DNA from: Heterohyrax brucei
Lineage: Eukaryota; Chordata; Mammalia; Hyracoidea; Procaviidae
DNA length: 64,000 bases
Reading direction: 5' to 3'
Assembly: GCA_028571685.1 (NCBI GenBank)
Contig: CM053148.1
Location: 84,838,001-84,902,000, forward strand
Shown: positions 11,405-23,454 of the stretch, in pieces
Layout: every line of letters starts with the position of its first letter
Numbering within the stretch: position 1 is the first letter of the stretch
Translations under genes and position numbers: made by a program
The notes under the pieces: model-generated
Databases searched by the model: none
What the model saw: the letters and a program-made list of their open reading frames with translations, nothing else
What the model was told of the DNA's origin: nothing

Positions 11405-11588
11405 TGTTATTATCTGGACAGTTCTGGTTGCAGTATCTGTAGTTCACTCTCTGGCCTACGCAGTACTTTCTTGCAAACTTTGGGACTGGGCTATCACACT
11501 TCCTCATTCTGGCCTGACGTCCTCTACCACATGTCATCATATAATTTCCTCAGGGCCCCCTTGGCCCCCAATGCCCATGAAGAGGTGT
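11405..11588 (-). pseudogene. ADAMTS1-like copy B, exon 6 (first thrombospondin repeat)
   Basis: Minus-strand translation gives TPLHGHWGPRGP-stop and then, in the same frame, Cys-rich residues ending RYCNQNCPDNNS. This aligns with the ADAMTS1 TSP1 repeat. One tryptophan codon has become TGA, and the first Cys of the CSxxC motif is lost. The acceptor 'tttag' and a GTGAGTA donor are preserved. Exons 7-9 of this copy are absent; an ERV and L1s occupy the space to the left. Confidence 0.85.
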
Positions 11589-11910
11589 CTAAAGGAGAAC
11601 ACAAATTGCCTGTGTTAGAATTCTCTAAAGAGATCTTCTAGGAATTAAAGTCAAACTATGGAACACAGGATTAATTATAAAGTCTCTATCTCTCACATTC
11701 CTGCCAGATGACACCAATGGGTTTTGTTCAACTCGTTGGCAGATATTTCAGCATCATTTTGGAGCCCAGTTCTACCCTCGAAACACATGGAAATGCCTTG
11801 AGTTAAAATCAACTAGGTAGCAAATAATTTTTTTATTTCCTCTTTCTGGAAGTGTTTGTTTTCAATATCAGCATTTCAAGGAACATCAACATGTCAGTAG
11901 AAAAACTCAC

Positions 11911-12197
11911 ATGAAAGTGCTGCCTGTTGGTCCTGCTCATACACTTGCCACTGATACACTACTTCTCGTTTCTACTCTTAGTTCCATCTGCCCAAGGGAA
12001 GTCTGCTTTTTGACAAGACAATATCCTGCTGGAGGGCGTGGTGCACCACAGTGTCCTACAGGTGCTGGGTATAAATGAACAGCTCTTGTACTTTTTCCCA
12101 AACATAAGCTAGTGTTGCTGGTTAACATCATACAAGGTCCCTGGTAATTTGGAGGATAGCTTTATGGGACCGTGGGGCCTGTTCAACAAATAGTCTC
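11911..12197 (-). pseudogene. ADAMTS1-like copy B, exon 5 (disintegrin-like region)
   Basis: Aligned in frame with copy A exon 5, keeping [11 protein letters not shown], the LWCTT block and FPWADGT. It carries a TAG just after QQH (family Cys changed to His) and a second TAG where the family has Trp before CI.GKC. Acceptor 'tttacag' and donor 'gtgag' are intact. Nonfunctional as coding sequence. Confidence 0.85.
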
Positions 12198-12627
12198 CTG
12201 TAAAGAAAATGCTGACCAGTATGAATAAATAACCAATGAAAGCATACAAGTGGTAAATCACTTGTTCAGAGCTCCCTCATCAAGTGAGATAATGTAAAGA
12301 AAAGTGATCTGAAAGTATGGAGTTTTTGAGCACAATGCAGGATGAATTCAAATGTTTAGAAAAGATTTTATCATGAATGGTGCTATTTCTCAGTAAATAT
12401 TAACACAAAATAGTTCTTACAATAATTTGAATTATTCCACATTGGGTCCTATTCATCCCGAAGCACAATATGCATGGGCAGATAATATCTAAAAATTGAT
12501 GGTGTTAGGGATGAAGATGAATTCTGAAGGAGGTGAAAGAACATAAGAAAGAGAACAGTTTGTTTACTTAGAAGATTACAGTTGGAACCTGGGATGTCAT
12601 CTAGCAAGAGCACTTTGTACCTCTTAC

Positions 12628-12794
12628 CATGACTCTTATGTAGAAACAATGTAGTCAGTAGGCACTACAGGAAGACCGAGTCAGGCTGAGGTCTAGATCA
12701 GAGATGAATCGAGACATTATATGGGAATCTCCCTTCACTGTGCTCACAAGGGCACATTGCTTTGCATCATCATGAGGCATGTTAAAAACATGGC
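12628..12794 (-). pseudogene. ADAMTS1-like copy B, exon 4 (zinc-site half and C-terminal catalytic domain)
   Basis: Reads [14 protein letters not shown], closely following the family zinc-binding region, then SSCSAY. A one-base deletion then turns the expected ATG into TGA, with SFLDNGHG-like residues resuming in the shifted frame. Both splice sites are plausible ('cttag' acceptor, 'gtaaga' donor). Confidence 0.88.
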
Positions 12795-12974
12795 CTAAGA
12801 TACAATACAAAACCCACATTAAAATACAAGTCATCTCTAACACTTTTCTCCCAACAGAGATTCTTTGGTCTTAAGGCAGTATAATTAGAGGAAGACAGTT
12901 ATTTTTGGAGACACTGCCTGCTTTTTACAGGGTGTAAAGAAACATTTAAGTTTCCAAATGTCTTTTAAAAAGAA

Positions 12975-13165
12975 ACAAAAACTCATTGTCAGGGAGTTGA
13001 TACTGATGCTTTGTGATATTATAGAATAGAGTAGAACTGTCCCATAGGGTTTCCAAGGCCGTGAATCTTTGCGGAAGCCAACTTGGAGAACAGCCAGCTG
13101 GTAAGTTCAAATGGCCAGCCTTTAGGTGAGCAGCCAAGTGCTTAACAGCTGTGCCATAAGGGCTC
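12975..13165 (-). mobile_element. AfroSINE in copy B intron 3 (shared with copy A)
   Basis: Reverse AfroSINE ('cagggagttgatactgatg' tail; 'gcacttggctgctcacc'-type head on the reverse). The A-copy equivalent is 43990-44195, in the same intron with the same neighbouring sequence ('aagtttc..aa.g.tctttt' on the left). Confidence 0.8.
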
Positions 13166-13378
13166 TTCCAAGTGTCTATGACTCCTACTATTTTATTGAT
13201 CATTATAATGAGACCGTATTTTTGAAATTGGGAACATACATTTTCTACAGTTTCTAAGGTGCTTTTATGTCTAAAGCAGCCATCAAATCATCTGAAGATT
13301 CTCCCTCTTAAAGTAGTACATTTATCAGTTCAAATTTTTTAATAGGGCTTAGGTTTTATTATGAAAGTAACTTGTGGG

Positions 13379-16300
13379 AGTGGAACCACGATGGTGGATT
13401 AGACATAGGTCTCCTCAATTCCCTCTGAGAACTAAGGTCGGGAATAATTACTAAACAGAGCAGCATGGACATCCGGGGAGCCCTAGGATTTGGCATACAT
13501 TTGTCAGATCGGACTAGGCATCAGTAGTGGCGTAACTACCTCTCTCAAACGTGAGGCAGTGGTACACTGAAACCTGCTTCTGCTGTCTCACTGTTTGGGA
13601 GGACTACAGGTACTGATGCTTTATTTCTTGTCCAAGAGGAGGGGACTGGGCATGAGCCAGCAAATAGGCTGAACTGTGGTGCTTAAATAAACAGTGTATA
13701 CTGCAGCAGAGAGATTGTATTTGGTCTATCCACATTTTGAGAGCTTGGCTTCCAACTGAGGGCAGAACTGCCCCTCCACCTTCTCTTTTCTGAGCTGCAC
13801 CATAGATCTTGATGTCTCATGGCAAGAAGGTCAGCTTAGATGGGGTGTCAGCATGTCAGCTGTGAGGCAGAGTCATCTACCTGGAGGTCTTAACTGGAGC
13901 TAATTCTCACATGGAGCAGCAACCCCTTTCTGGAAAGAGCTTCTCCAGCAGAAAAGCTGTGTTTAGGACTATGGTGCCTATAGGTACACTTGAGCTTGGC
14001 AGAAGAGAGTGGGAAGGTTGTAATCCCTCCCTAATTTTAACCCCATCATAGCATCTGGGGACAGTCTATGAAGTACTTTAGTTGCCAGCTGGAAGGCAGA
14101 GCCTGCCACACCTGAGGGCCTGACTGATTTCAGCAGCTGTTGGACTGCTCCTTCCTTAGCAGTAAAGTATCTTTTTGAAGTAAGACCACCAGGAGAACTG
14201 ACTGCTGAGTAGTCTGGCAGCATCTATTCCACCCTTCAATGATCCATATTGCAGCACTGGCTGACTTCTCCTCAGTAACTCCATAAGTAGAGAACAGTCT
14301 TTTCCTGCCAGGAGGCAGAGCCTGTCACCCCAGAGAGTTCACTTGGTGTCAGCCACTACAGTACACAGAAGTGGGTGGTGGCCAACTTTCCTCTTAGAAG
14401 TATCACTCAGCTCCTGTTGAGTTAACACCAGAGAAATGAAACAGCTTCTAGATAGTGTGAAGTTGGCAATCAATACTTAACCATTTTAAAAAGCAGTCCA
14501 CCATGGCTCTGGAAAACTTCCAAAATAATCAAAAAACTTCCCAAATGAAGAAGTCTTTCTGAAACTATCAGAATAAAGAATTATATAGGGAATCCTCAAA
14601 GAGATGAAACACAACACAGCAGAACAAAATGAATACTGGAGTAAGGTATTTAAACTGATGAAACATCAACTACCTGAAATCCATCAGCTCAGTAACAAAA
14701 TTACAGAATTAGACAATTCAATATAAAGCCAAAAAGCAGGATTGAGGGAATGGCAGACGGAGTTAATGAGCTTGATGATAAAGCTACTGACACCAGCATT
14801 TATGAGGAGAAATCAGAGAAAAAAAATAAGAAAAATGACAAAGTATTAAGAAACAAATGGGACTCTATTAAGAGCAATGATCTATGAATAATTAGATTTC
14901 CTGAAGAGGGAGAGATAGCAGAAAATACAGACAGCATTGTTGTAGAGTTACTGACAGAAAACTTCCCTGAAATTACGAAAGAGGAGAACACAGATAATCA
15001 AGATACATATCAACTATCACAAAAACTAGACCCCAAAAGAGAGACACCAAGACATATTATAATCAAGCATAATACAATTAAGCATAAACAGAGGCTCTTA
15101 AAGGCAGAGAAGCTTAAAGCAAAGCTAACATTCAAAGGGAAGCCCTGGAAGCTTTTGTCTGACCTCTCTGTAGAAGCGATGTTGGCAAGGAAGCCATGGG
15201 ATGACACATTCAAAGCCTTGATAGAGAAAACCTTCCAACCAAGAATTCTATGTCCTGCAAAATTGTCTCTCAAACATGAAGGTGAAATTAATACATTCAC
15301 AGTTAAACAGAAGCTTAGAGACTTTGTATAACCCAAACCAAAACTACAAGAAACACTGAAGGAAACTTTTTGCTTAGAAAAACAGAAACCTTAAGTGTAT
15401 ACTTAAGGTGGCAATGCAGGACACATCACCCAGAATCCTACTGAGTCGGGGATGTTGCAAAGCTCAATCAAAGCTACAATCTTAAAAGAAGGGAACCAGT
15501 AATCATAGCATGAAAACTATGACATCGTCACACTAAAAAGAGGGATATTTTAGAGTACATATAACCCCTTCAGATGTAGAGGAAATTAGAAAGATATGCA
15601 GAAATTAAAATCTGGTTTAAACTTAGAATAGTAAGAGTCATCATAGCGGTAGCTGCAAAGCAAAGCCACAGTGTGACATATCAAAGCAAGAACTGCAATA
15701 CAGAAGTCTCAATAGATAAATAAATAAATAAATCATCACTGAGAAAGATAAAAACTCAAGCATAAAGAAGAATGACCCAGAAAAGAATATTAAGAACAAC
15801 ATACAAAACATCAAAAAACACAAAAATAAATGCATTAAAATGACAGCACTAAATGCATACCTATCAATAATTACACCAAACATGAATGGACTGAACACTC
15901 CAATAATGAGACATGGAGTGACATCTTGGATCAAAAGATAAAACCTGTCTGTATACTGCTTACAAGAAACGCACCTTAGACTCAAAGATATGAACAAACT
16001 GAAAATCAAAGGGTGGGAAAAAATATAGACCAAGCCAACAACATACAAAGAAGACCAAGAGTGGCAATAGTAATCTCAGGTAAAATAGACTTTAATGTAA
16101 AATCCACCACCGTGGACAAGCATGGTCATTATTTATTGCTGAAAGATTCAATACATAAGAAGGACATAACTATACTAAATATTTATGTAGCCAATATCAG
16201 AGCATCTAAATACATCAAGCAAACACTGACTGTGTTGAAAAATGAGATAGATCACTCCACAGTAATAGTTGGGGACTTCAACCCTTCACTTTCGGTAAAG

Positions 16301-17236
16301 GACATACCATCCAGAAAAAAATTCAGTGAAGACACAGTTATTGTGACAATTAACCACCAAGACCTCATTGACGTACACAGAGCTTTTTACCCATCAACAG
16401 ACAAGTACACCTTCTTCTCCAATGCACATAGAACATTTTCCAGAATAGACTGTGTGTTAGGACATAAAGCAAGTCTCAACAAAATCCAAACTGTTGAATT
16501 ATTACAAAGCATCTCCTCAGAACACAAAACCACAAAAGTTGAAATCAATAGCAGAAAAAAAAAAAAGAAAGAAAGAAATTTGAATTCATGGGAACTGAAC
16601 AACACCTTGGCCAAAAATCCATGGGTTATAGAAGAAATCAAGGATAAATTAAAGAAATTTATGGAATCAAATAGAACAAAAACACATCCTATGAGAACCT
16701 ATGGGATACAGCCAAAGTAATGCTCCAAGTTCAGTTTATCTCTATAAATGCACACACCCAGAGTGAAGAAGTGATCCAAACCAAAGAATTAATCACACAG
16801 CTCGTACAAGTATAAAGAGAGCAACAGAGGAGCCCCTCACACACCAGAAGAAAACAGATAATGAAGATTAGAGCAGAACTGAATGAATTAGAGAATAGAA
16901 GAAAAGTTTAAAAATTAACAAAACCAAAAGCTGTTTTTTTTTAAAAGATCAATAAAATTGATAAACCATTGTCTAGACTTGCAAAAGAAAAACTGGAAAG
17001 GAAACAAATAAGATGAATAAGAAATGAGATGGGAGATGTGTCGACAGACCAAACTGAAATCAAAAGTATTATAACAGAATACTATGAAAGACTGTACTCT
17101 AAACAGATTTGAAAACTTAGAGGAAAAGGACAAATTTCTAGATTCACAATACCTACCAAAATTATCACAAGTAGAAGCAGAACAACCTAACAAACCCATC
17201 AAAAAGCAAGAGAAAAAGTATTTAAAAAAAAAAAAA
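13379..17236 (+). mobile_element. L1 LINE in copy B intron 3, truncated in ORF2
   Basis: Order on the plus strand: 5' UTR from 'tgggagtggaaccacgatgg' (13379) to about 14500, ORF1 about 14640-15330, spacer, and ORF2 from about 15840. Frame 16013-16720 includes the endonuclease blocks 'ITILNIYVANIRASKY', 'VIVGDFNPSLS' and 'YTFFSNAHRTFSRID'. ORF2 ends around 17200 in an A-rich tract before any RT motif. It sits only about 25 bp from the exon-3 donor of copy B. Inactive. Confidence 0.85.
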
Positions 17237-17260
17237 AACTACCAGCTAAAAAGATCTCAC

Positions 17261-17392
17261 CTAACTCATGGGCTGTAGGAAGGCAGCTTGGAAACCATTA
17301 TCTTTTATGACTGAGCAGCTTCTGCTGGGATCACACATAGTTCCATGTTCAGCAAACCCCAATCTGTCACACCTTCTGGAACTATATAAGTT
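17261..17392 (-). pseudogene. ADAMTS1-like copy B, exon 3 (first half of zinc motif)
   Basis: Reads ...[22 protein letters not shown] in frame, then a one-base deletion removes the frame just before the expected TTAHELG. Acceptor 'cccag' and donor 'gtgag' remain. The first Cys of the exon is now Tyr. Confidence 0.87.
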
Positions 17393-17659
17393 CTGGGAAA
17401 GACAAGAATGTAACCTGATTAAAACGGATAAAGCATGAACCTTGGGTCTAAAATGGTTGACCAGGTGACTTCAGATATATGTTGGGGCATCTACAATCAT
17501 TGTTGACTTGTCCTTTAGAAGGACTTCGTAGAACTTGCAGAAATGCAATTTAAGTGCAAAAGCACTGGTGTCAGGTTTATATATATATATTTATTTGTTA
17601 CAACGGAGACAGAAGCTCCTATGATTCTGTCATAAGTGGTATCATCTTCCTGCATTCCT

Positions 17660-18004
17660 CAGAGTGAAAAGAATTGGTGTGTCATAGTGCTCAGCATCCT
17701 GGTCACTGGGTGAATTGTGCTGAATTTTCCAGTCACAGAAGTTTTTCAGTAAGAGGTCAGCATTCAGAAGTCAATCCGGGCCCATTCTCTTTCTCATAGA
17801 TGATCAGGGTCTTCACTACCTCCAGGCTAAATGAATGCCGAATGCTGGGGTGTTTGAACAATCAGGAGGCCAAGGAGAACAAGATAAGAAGGTAGTGCTC
17901 CAGGCCACCACCATGGACATCGGCCACTGACTTGTCGGCCACAAGCGTGGTTTCCACATAGCAGGGCCTGGACTCAAGGCGCTTCACTCTCAAGCTTCCA
18001 GTTC
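17660..18004 (-). pseudogene. ADAMTS1-like copy B, exon 2 (prodomain end and catalytic domain)
   Basis: Begins [12 protein letters not shown], so a furin-type R-V-K-R is kept here, then [19 protein letters not shown]. It contains in-frame stops (TGA after LASLAS-like residues; another after LTSEC) and length changes. The donor GT has become GA. Clearly dead. Confidence 0.88.
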
Positions 18005-18824
18005 CTGTAAGGAAACAAGGAAGGTAATTTTCTCATAGGCATTCTGTCAAAGGATAGTTATGTTTGCAGGATATGAGGTCTGACGATTCTGTAAACTAAA
18101 CTGTTCTAAGTGCTACATACCTCATTGTCTAATATCACTATAGTCACCTTTGAGGTACTCCCCTTGGGAGGCTATGTGCCAACACCAGCACCTAGTCTAC
18201 CCCTCAAAGGAATACTGGAACTGTTTCTGGAATGGGCATTGTGCCTGGTGAATGTGGCAAGATTGAGAATTTAATTGTATAGCTATCTGTGGGGGATTTT
18301 TTAGCCAGTAAACAAATAACTCTATTGGAGCACTCTACTCACCTGATCTGGTCCCCAGTGACTTTTTTTGTTATCCGAAGATAAAGAAAATACTGAAAGA
18401 AAGACATTTTGATGACATTCAGGACTTCAAAGGGAATACAATGACTGCTTTGATGGCCATTCCGGGAAAAGAGCTCAAAAATTACATTGAAGGGTGGACT
18501 AGGCGATCACATACGTGCATAGCTTCCCAAGGGGAGTACTTCAAAGGTGACCTGAGTGATATTCAGAGATGAGTTATGTGGCACTTGTTCTAGAATGAGT
18601 TTACAAACTTAATGATCAGGTCTTATACTTAGGGAAAGTCTAACTTGTCAAAGCAAAACAAAAACACACCCGGAGCAACAATAACAAAAATATTTGTATG
18701 TCTTTTTCACTGAAGATGTTATAAGATTTTTCCTTTAAATAAAGAGATCTGGTTCTCCTGTGAAGGATCAGACTATGTGTTTCGGCAAGCTGGGTTTTGG
18801 CTGTCTTTAAACTCCTCCTATTCC

Positions 18825-18850
18825 GACTCGACGGCACTTGGCCTTGGTTA
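18825..18850 (-). mobile_element. Tiny SINE-tail insertion in copy B intron 1
   Basis: 'ttccgactcgacggcacttgg' is present here and missing from the paralogous place in copy A (about 45395-45410, 'aactctcccatatgaac'), so it is a clean short insertion. Confidence 0.7.
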
Positions 18851-19439
18851 TCTGCACAAGGCAGAATGCAATTATCCTCCCTAGCTGTTCTAAAAACCTG
18901 GTGCAACAGCAGCCTGAAGAACTCCCTGAGCTGCTTTGCACAGTTCAAGACTCCTGTCCTGAAATAGATCATCTGGCTCCATGTGGAAGGTCCTGGGCAG
19001 GGCCAGCATGGCTGCTAAGTGGCAGGGACGAAGGAATCTGCTCTGAGCTCTTGTTCTACAAGTTCCTCTGGTGTGTGCTCATGCCAACTCCAGACACAAG
19101 GATGACTTACTCAGCCCAGCAGCCTACTGACTGACTCCCATGGCCCCAGAGAAATAAGTTCCTGCCTTGGTCTGCAGTTACTTTCTCAAAAGGAGACCAA
19201 GGGCTCTGGATAGACACCCCGTGGGATGTTCTAAGACAGGCAGTGGGTAAATTACCGCTTCCATGTGTAGACTCGCAGGGTAATAAAGTGGAGAATTCCA
19301 AAGAAGAGAGCCACAAGAACATAAGAGAAAAGGACACTAAGATAATAGAACAGTAAGACCTGGGCAGTAAATACTGCAGAAAACAGAGACTGGGAAATGC
19401 TTAGCAGGAAGAATCAGTGAGTCTGTACCTTGGACAGCT

Positions 19440-19498
19440 TAGCCAGCCAGCCAAGTGCTGTCGAGTCAGATCTGACTCATGGCGACCCTTTAGGAGAG
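19440..19498 (+). mobile_element. Short SINE-tail element in copy B intron 1
   Basis: 'gccaagtgctgtcgagtcag' then 'atctgactcatggcgaccc'. Copy A instead has a reverse AfroSINE at almost the same site (45985-46115), both splitting the string 'cagcttaggacagactaatta'. Confidence 0.8.
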
Positions 19499-19954
19499 CC
19501 TAATTAATGCAGTGATAAGCAGAGCAAACCGGGAGCAGGATAGTTGTCTTGGAGGTGTAGGGCAAACTGAGCAATGACCTCTTAAGTAAGTTCTGCTCAG
19601 CCTGCCACCAATAGTTGTTGTCAGTCTCTTAAGGGGCATTGGAGTAGAGGGCAGCAGCCTGCAAAGCAGAGATCACAAGGCAACTGCCCAGAGCCGGTAG
19701 CTACGTAACCCTGAAATCACCGTATTTTTCATTCCTTCTCGTGCTCTGCCTTCCTCTGAAGACAGGGTGAGAGTCCAGGCAGCTGGTTCAAAACATAGCA
19801 CAAAGTTGCAATCACACCAAAGACTACACACAAGCCTTAAATTTAAATGAACAAGGATGGCAAGAAAGCCATTGTTCAGTTTCCTCTAAGGCACTCCACT
19901 GATGTGAAAAGAATGGGATTATTAGTTATCCCAGGTCAAAAGGGTTCACTCTAT

Positions 19955-21215
19955 TGTTGTTGTTATGTGCTGTTGAGTGGGCTGCAAATCATAGCAAACC
20001 TATGTACAATGAAATGAAACACTATCAGCTCCCGAGCCAGGACCATAGTCATTATTACACATGAACCCTTATTGCAGATGCTGTATCAGCCTACCTCGGT
20101 GGGGGTCTTCCTCCTTTTTGCTGACCCTCTAAGAAGCTTGGTGTCCTTCTACAGGGATTGATTCCTCTTGGCAATGTATCTAAATTAAGTAAGATGTTTC
20201 ACAACAATCTTCATAAAATGAAGATTTATATCTCCTGTTTGTCATCAGCTAGAGCAAGAGGATACTCGGTGCTTTACAGTCCAGACAGTTGTGCATCTGG
20301 GCTGTCTCTTTTGTTATATCTATTTAGACTTTATGCTGAGCAAATAATCTGAGATGCTAGACTATATGGAGAAAAGAGGAATTTCAAGATTAGAGAATGA
20401 GTCACTAGAAAACTGTATTAGGCAGATGACACAATTTTGCTTATTGAAAGTGAAGAGGACTTGAAGCACTTACTGATGAAGATCTTAGATCACAGATGTC
20501 TGCATGGATGCTCCTGAACATAATAAAAGAAAAATTCTCATAATTGGAACAATAAGCAGAATCACAATAAGTGGTGAAAAGATGGAGGTTGTCAAAAATT
20601 TTATTTTAGTTGGATATACAATCAAGACTCACAGAAGTAGCAGGCAACAAATCAGAAGACACACCACACTGGACAAATCTGCTGCAAAACAACTCTTAAG
20701 TCCTGAAAAGCAAAACTCTTAAGTCCTGCAAAAGAAGTCTTAAGTCCTGAAAAGCAAAAGCACCTCTTTGAAGACTAAGATGGTCTTGACTGAAACCACA
20801 GTATTTCAATTACATCAAATGTGTGTAAATATTGGACAATGAATAAGGAAGACTAAAAATTCATGCCTTTGAATTATCATGTTTGCATAGAATGTTGAAT
20901 ATATCATGGACTGTCAAAAATAATAACAGATCAGACCTAGAAGAGCTACAGCCAGAGTGATCCTTAGAAGCAAGGAAGGCCAGACTAAGACTTACATACT
21001 GTGGACAAGTGGTCAGCAGGCATCAGTCCTGGGAGAAGGACATCATGCTTGGTTAAATAAAGTGTCAGCAGAAAAGAGGAAGACACTCAACAAGATTGAC
21101 TGACACAGTGGCTGCAACAAAGGGCTCATCCATTATGAGTGAGGCATAAGACCTGGAGGTGGTCACAGGGTCACTATGACTCAGAACCTATTTTGTGGCA
21201 AGTAACAACAGAAAC
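19955..21215. mobile_element. RTE/BovB LINE with 5' inversion, copy B intron 1
   Basis: 19955-20215 is RTE 3'-type sequence on the minus strand; 20225-21215 is RTE on the plus strand ('GRRHNFAYWK'-like region, then 'CAHWTNLLQNNS'-like). The same inverted arrangement at the same intron position occurs in copies A (46590-47770) and C (30305-31520), so it was inherited from before the duplications. Confidence 0.85.
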
Positions 21216-21454
21216 AGCTAATGACCCTTCATTATTACAGGAAATGAAATTTCTTTTTCTTAGCAGAATTTGATGAATTTACTCTTGAGTTCACCACCCT
21301 GGAACTCCAACCATGTTTCTGCCTTCCAGGTCTCTGTCCCTTCAGTAGACACCTACTCACACCAGCCAGCAGGAGTTTACCCACAAGGTGTTCAAATGGA
21401 GAAAGACAGAAGGAGCTGAAAAGAGAAGAGAAAAGACTCTTCTCCTGCTGGCAC

Positions 21455-22135
21455 CTTTTGGCTGTCCAGTGAGCTCTGATTCCCAATAATGTTGTGACGC
21501 CTCAGTCCTGGCATCCTCAGTTTCTGGCCCTGTATCACTGGTAGGCAGAATTTCATCATCCACTACACTACACTTGAAGTCACCACCTCGATCCTTCTGC
21601 CTTCTCCCTAGGACATGGAACTGTAGCTCCTGAAGCTGTACATCCTCTGCTTCTAAGGGTACAAGGGACTCAGTGTCATTGCTCGGTGCAGGCTGGATGA
21701 AGAACACCTTGTCCTGCAGGTGGAAGGCGCCACTCACTCCCTGGCAGAGGCTGAGGGCCACAGTCGATTCTGGGTCTCTATTGGTGACGGTGCCAGAGTA
21801 GAAGCAGTGCTCCGGGTCTCCAAGGGGCTCTGAGAACCGCCCCTCAGATCCTGGTCTGTGCCCTACTGCATGGAGTGTGAAGCTGAGTGCCAGGAAGCCG
21901 TGGTCTGACTGCAGCTCCAGGTGCAGCTGGAGTCCAAAGACATCCAGGCTAAGGCGTATTGTCTCCTTTCCCGTGGTGAGCTCCAGCGTGGGCAGCACGA
22001 ATTCCTCATCCCCTCGGCTGAGCTTCCCAGTATGCAGGGCACCGCCAGCAGCGCTGCAGCTGCTGCGACCAACAGCAACACGGGTGCAGGCTGTGAAGTC
22101 TTGGGCCACCACAGTGGCATCGCGTTCACAATGTC
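21455..22135 (-). pseudogene. ADAMTS1-like copy B, exon 1 (signal peptide and prodomain)
   Basis: The hydrophobic leader (VLLLVAAAAALLAVPC) lies in one frame and the prodomain (DEEFVLPTLELTTGKE, HCFYSGTV, LCQGVSGAFHLQD, FIQPAPSND, CSVVDDE) in another, so there is one frameshift after about residue 40. The family start ATG is ATT here. The prodomain frame is otherwise open to a plausible donor ('aaaag|gtgcc'). The cysteine-switch-like CSVVDDE is closer to the usual ADAMTS1 form than in copy A. Confidence 0.9.
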
Positions 22136-22298
22136 ACCACTTGTCACTTGCCTTCAGGACCTTGTGTGGACTGTTCTGGTTACTGGAGCTCCAATCTGTG
22201 CAGTGATTCCAGTGAGGAGGTTGTCGGTCAGGCCCTGAGTGCTAAGCCCAGCAAGCCCCTCTCCGGATTTTTAAAGTTAATTCTCAGTATTTTTCCTT

Positions 22299-22441
22299 GA
22301 GAAGCCCTAGTCTTACAGAGGTTAAGAGCTATGTTGGCAAACCAAAAGGTCTGCGGTTGGATTTCACCATGTGCGCGCCAGAAACTTTTATGGAGCAGTT
22401 TCACTAGTCCTATAAGGTCACTAAGAATCAGAAACAGTGGA
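22299..22441 (+). mobile_element. AfroSINE in the copy B leader (shared with A and C)
   Basis: 'gttaagagctatgttggc', 'aaaccaaaaggtctgcggtt' and 'tggagcagttt' identify it. It sits between promoter and exon 1. The same insertion is at 48873-49012 (A) and 29100-29245 (C), each followed by 'tcctttgaaa..t'/'attctttgaaattt'. Confidence 0.85.
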
Positions 22442-22444
22442 TAT

Positions 22445-22960
22445 TATCCTTTGAAATTTTTTTCTTTTTTTTTTCTTTAATATGACTGAGTGAAAAGTAC
22501 ATTCCCGTATAAATTTACATGCCCACCTATATGCAGCTTCAACTGCTCTCCCTGCCCAGTGACAGCACACTATTCCTCTCTGCTCCATACATGTCTCATC
22601 CTCACAGCAGTCTCCTTTCCCCTCTTCTCCACCCACTCTCCTTCCTCCAGCCAGAGGTCAGCAGGATGATATCTATCCTATAGATGCATAGAACCATAAA
22701 GTGCATCTGATATATGGTCACTCTGCATCGCCAAGTCCAATCCACTCGTGTCTGAAGAGTGGACCTTCATTATGACTTATGGGCAAGGGTAGCATCAAGG
22801 CCAAGGTCCATGCTCCCAGGGTAACCCTGAAACCCCTGGACCATCAATTGAGGTCTTTTAGTGAAGATCTCAGAATGCACCCTTTTTTATTCTTGTGTTG
22901 CCAGTGAAACTCAACTTAGTGAGCTCCATCGCGGCTATCACTGGTAATTTTATGCCAAAC
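22445..22960 (-). mobile_element. L1 3'-UTR-type fragment in the copy B leader
   Basis: Shares blocks with 27186-27960 and 60590-60815: 'gcccacctatatgcagct', 'ccagtgacagcacac', 'atgcatagaaccataaag' and 'ggaccatcaattg'. The T-rich left end suggests a reversed poly(A) tail. It follows the AfroSINE directly and is specific to copy B. Confidence 0.6.
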
Positions 22961-23217
22961 CTACCGCTTGGAGTCACTAGGGAGGAGGTGCTGCAGCTCT
23001 GTTTGGAGGTGGACTTCTCATTCCAGTGCAGGGTTGGAGGCACCATGTAGTGAGTACTGGAAGGGATAGGTGCCAGGCAACCCTATCAGGCCTCTGTGCT
23101 GGTTGCCTGCTCTTCAGGGCTCTGCTCTCTCAGCTCTGCTGTGTGCCCTGGGTGGTAGTCACTCTGAAGTCACAGCTGCTTTCAGGCAAGTGCAACAAAC
23201 TGCAGCCCTAGCCTTCC
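22961..23217 (-). promoter_or_regulatory. Copy B presumed 5' untranslated leader
   Basis: Collinear with 49030-49270 of copy A. The strings 'cttctcattccagtgcagggttggaggcacc' (split here as 'ccagtgcagggttggag' and 'gcacc') and 'agtcacagctgct' match. It separates the TATA box from exon 1. Confidence 0.7.
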
Positions 23218-23224
23218 TTATATA
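23218..23224 (-). promoter_or_regulatory. TATA box of copy B
   Basis: TATATAAGGAAGG on the minus strand, in the same context as copy A (49271-49277). It is still intact although the gene downstream is broken. Confidence 0.65.
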
Positions 23225-23454
23225 GTCCAGGAACAGTTTTCTACTTCCTCCTTCCTCCTCTGTATTGGTGGCTTCTCTATACAGGTAGACACTGCCCCTG
23301 ATCTCATTCTTGACTAAAATGCACTCATAGCCTCAGGCCAGGGCTCTAAACAGGGTGTGGGAGAGGGTCCCTATCTGCCAACTTTCCACCTGCTTGGTGA
23401 TCTTGGGGCAGAAGACTCAGAACAAGGGGGATACTGAGCGATTTCTTCAGAAAA

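Noticed and set aside
16013-16720. 235-residue plus-strand protein as a host gene
   Set aside because: It is the endonuclease part of L1 ORF2, within a recognisable L1 at 13379-17236.
21357-22112. 251-residue open frame in copy B as an intact gene
   Set aside because: It lacks the signal peptide, which is in another frame. The first residue is not the family start, and exons 2-6 of this copy carry stops and frameshifts.
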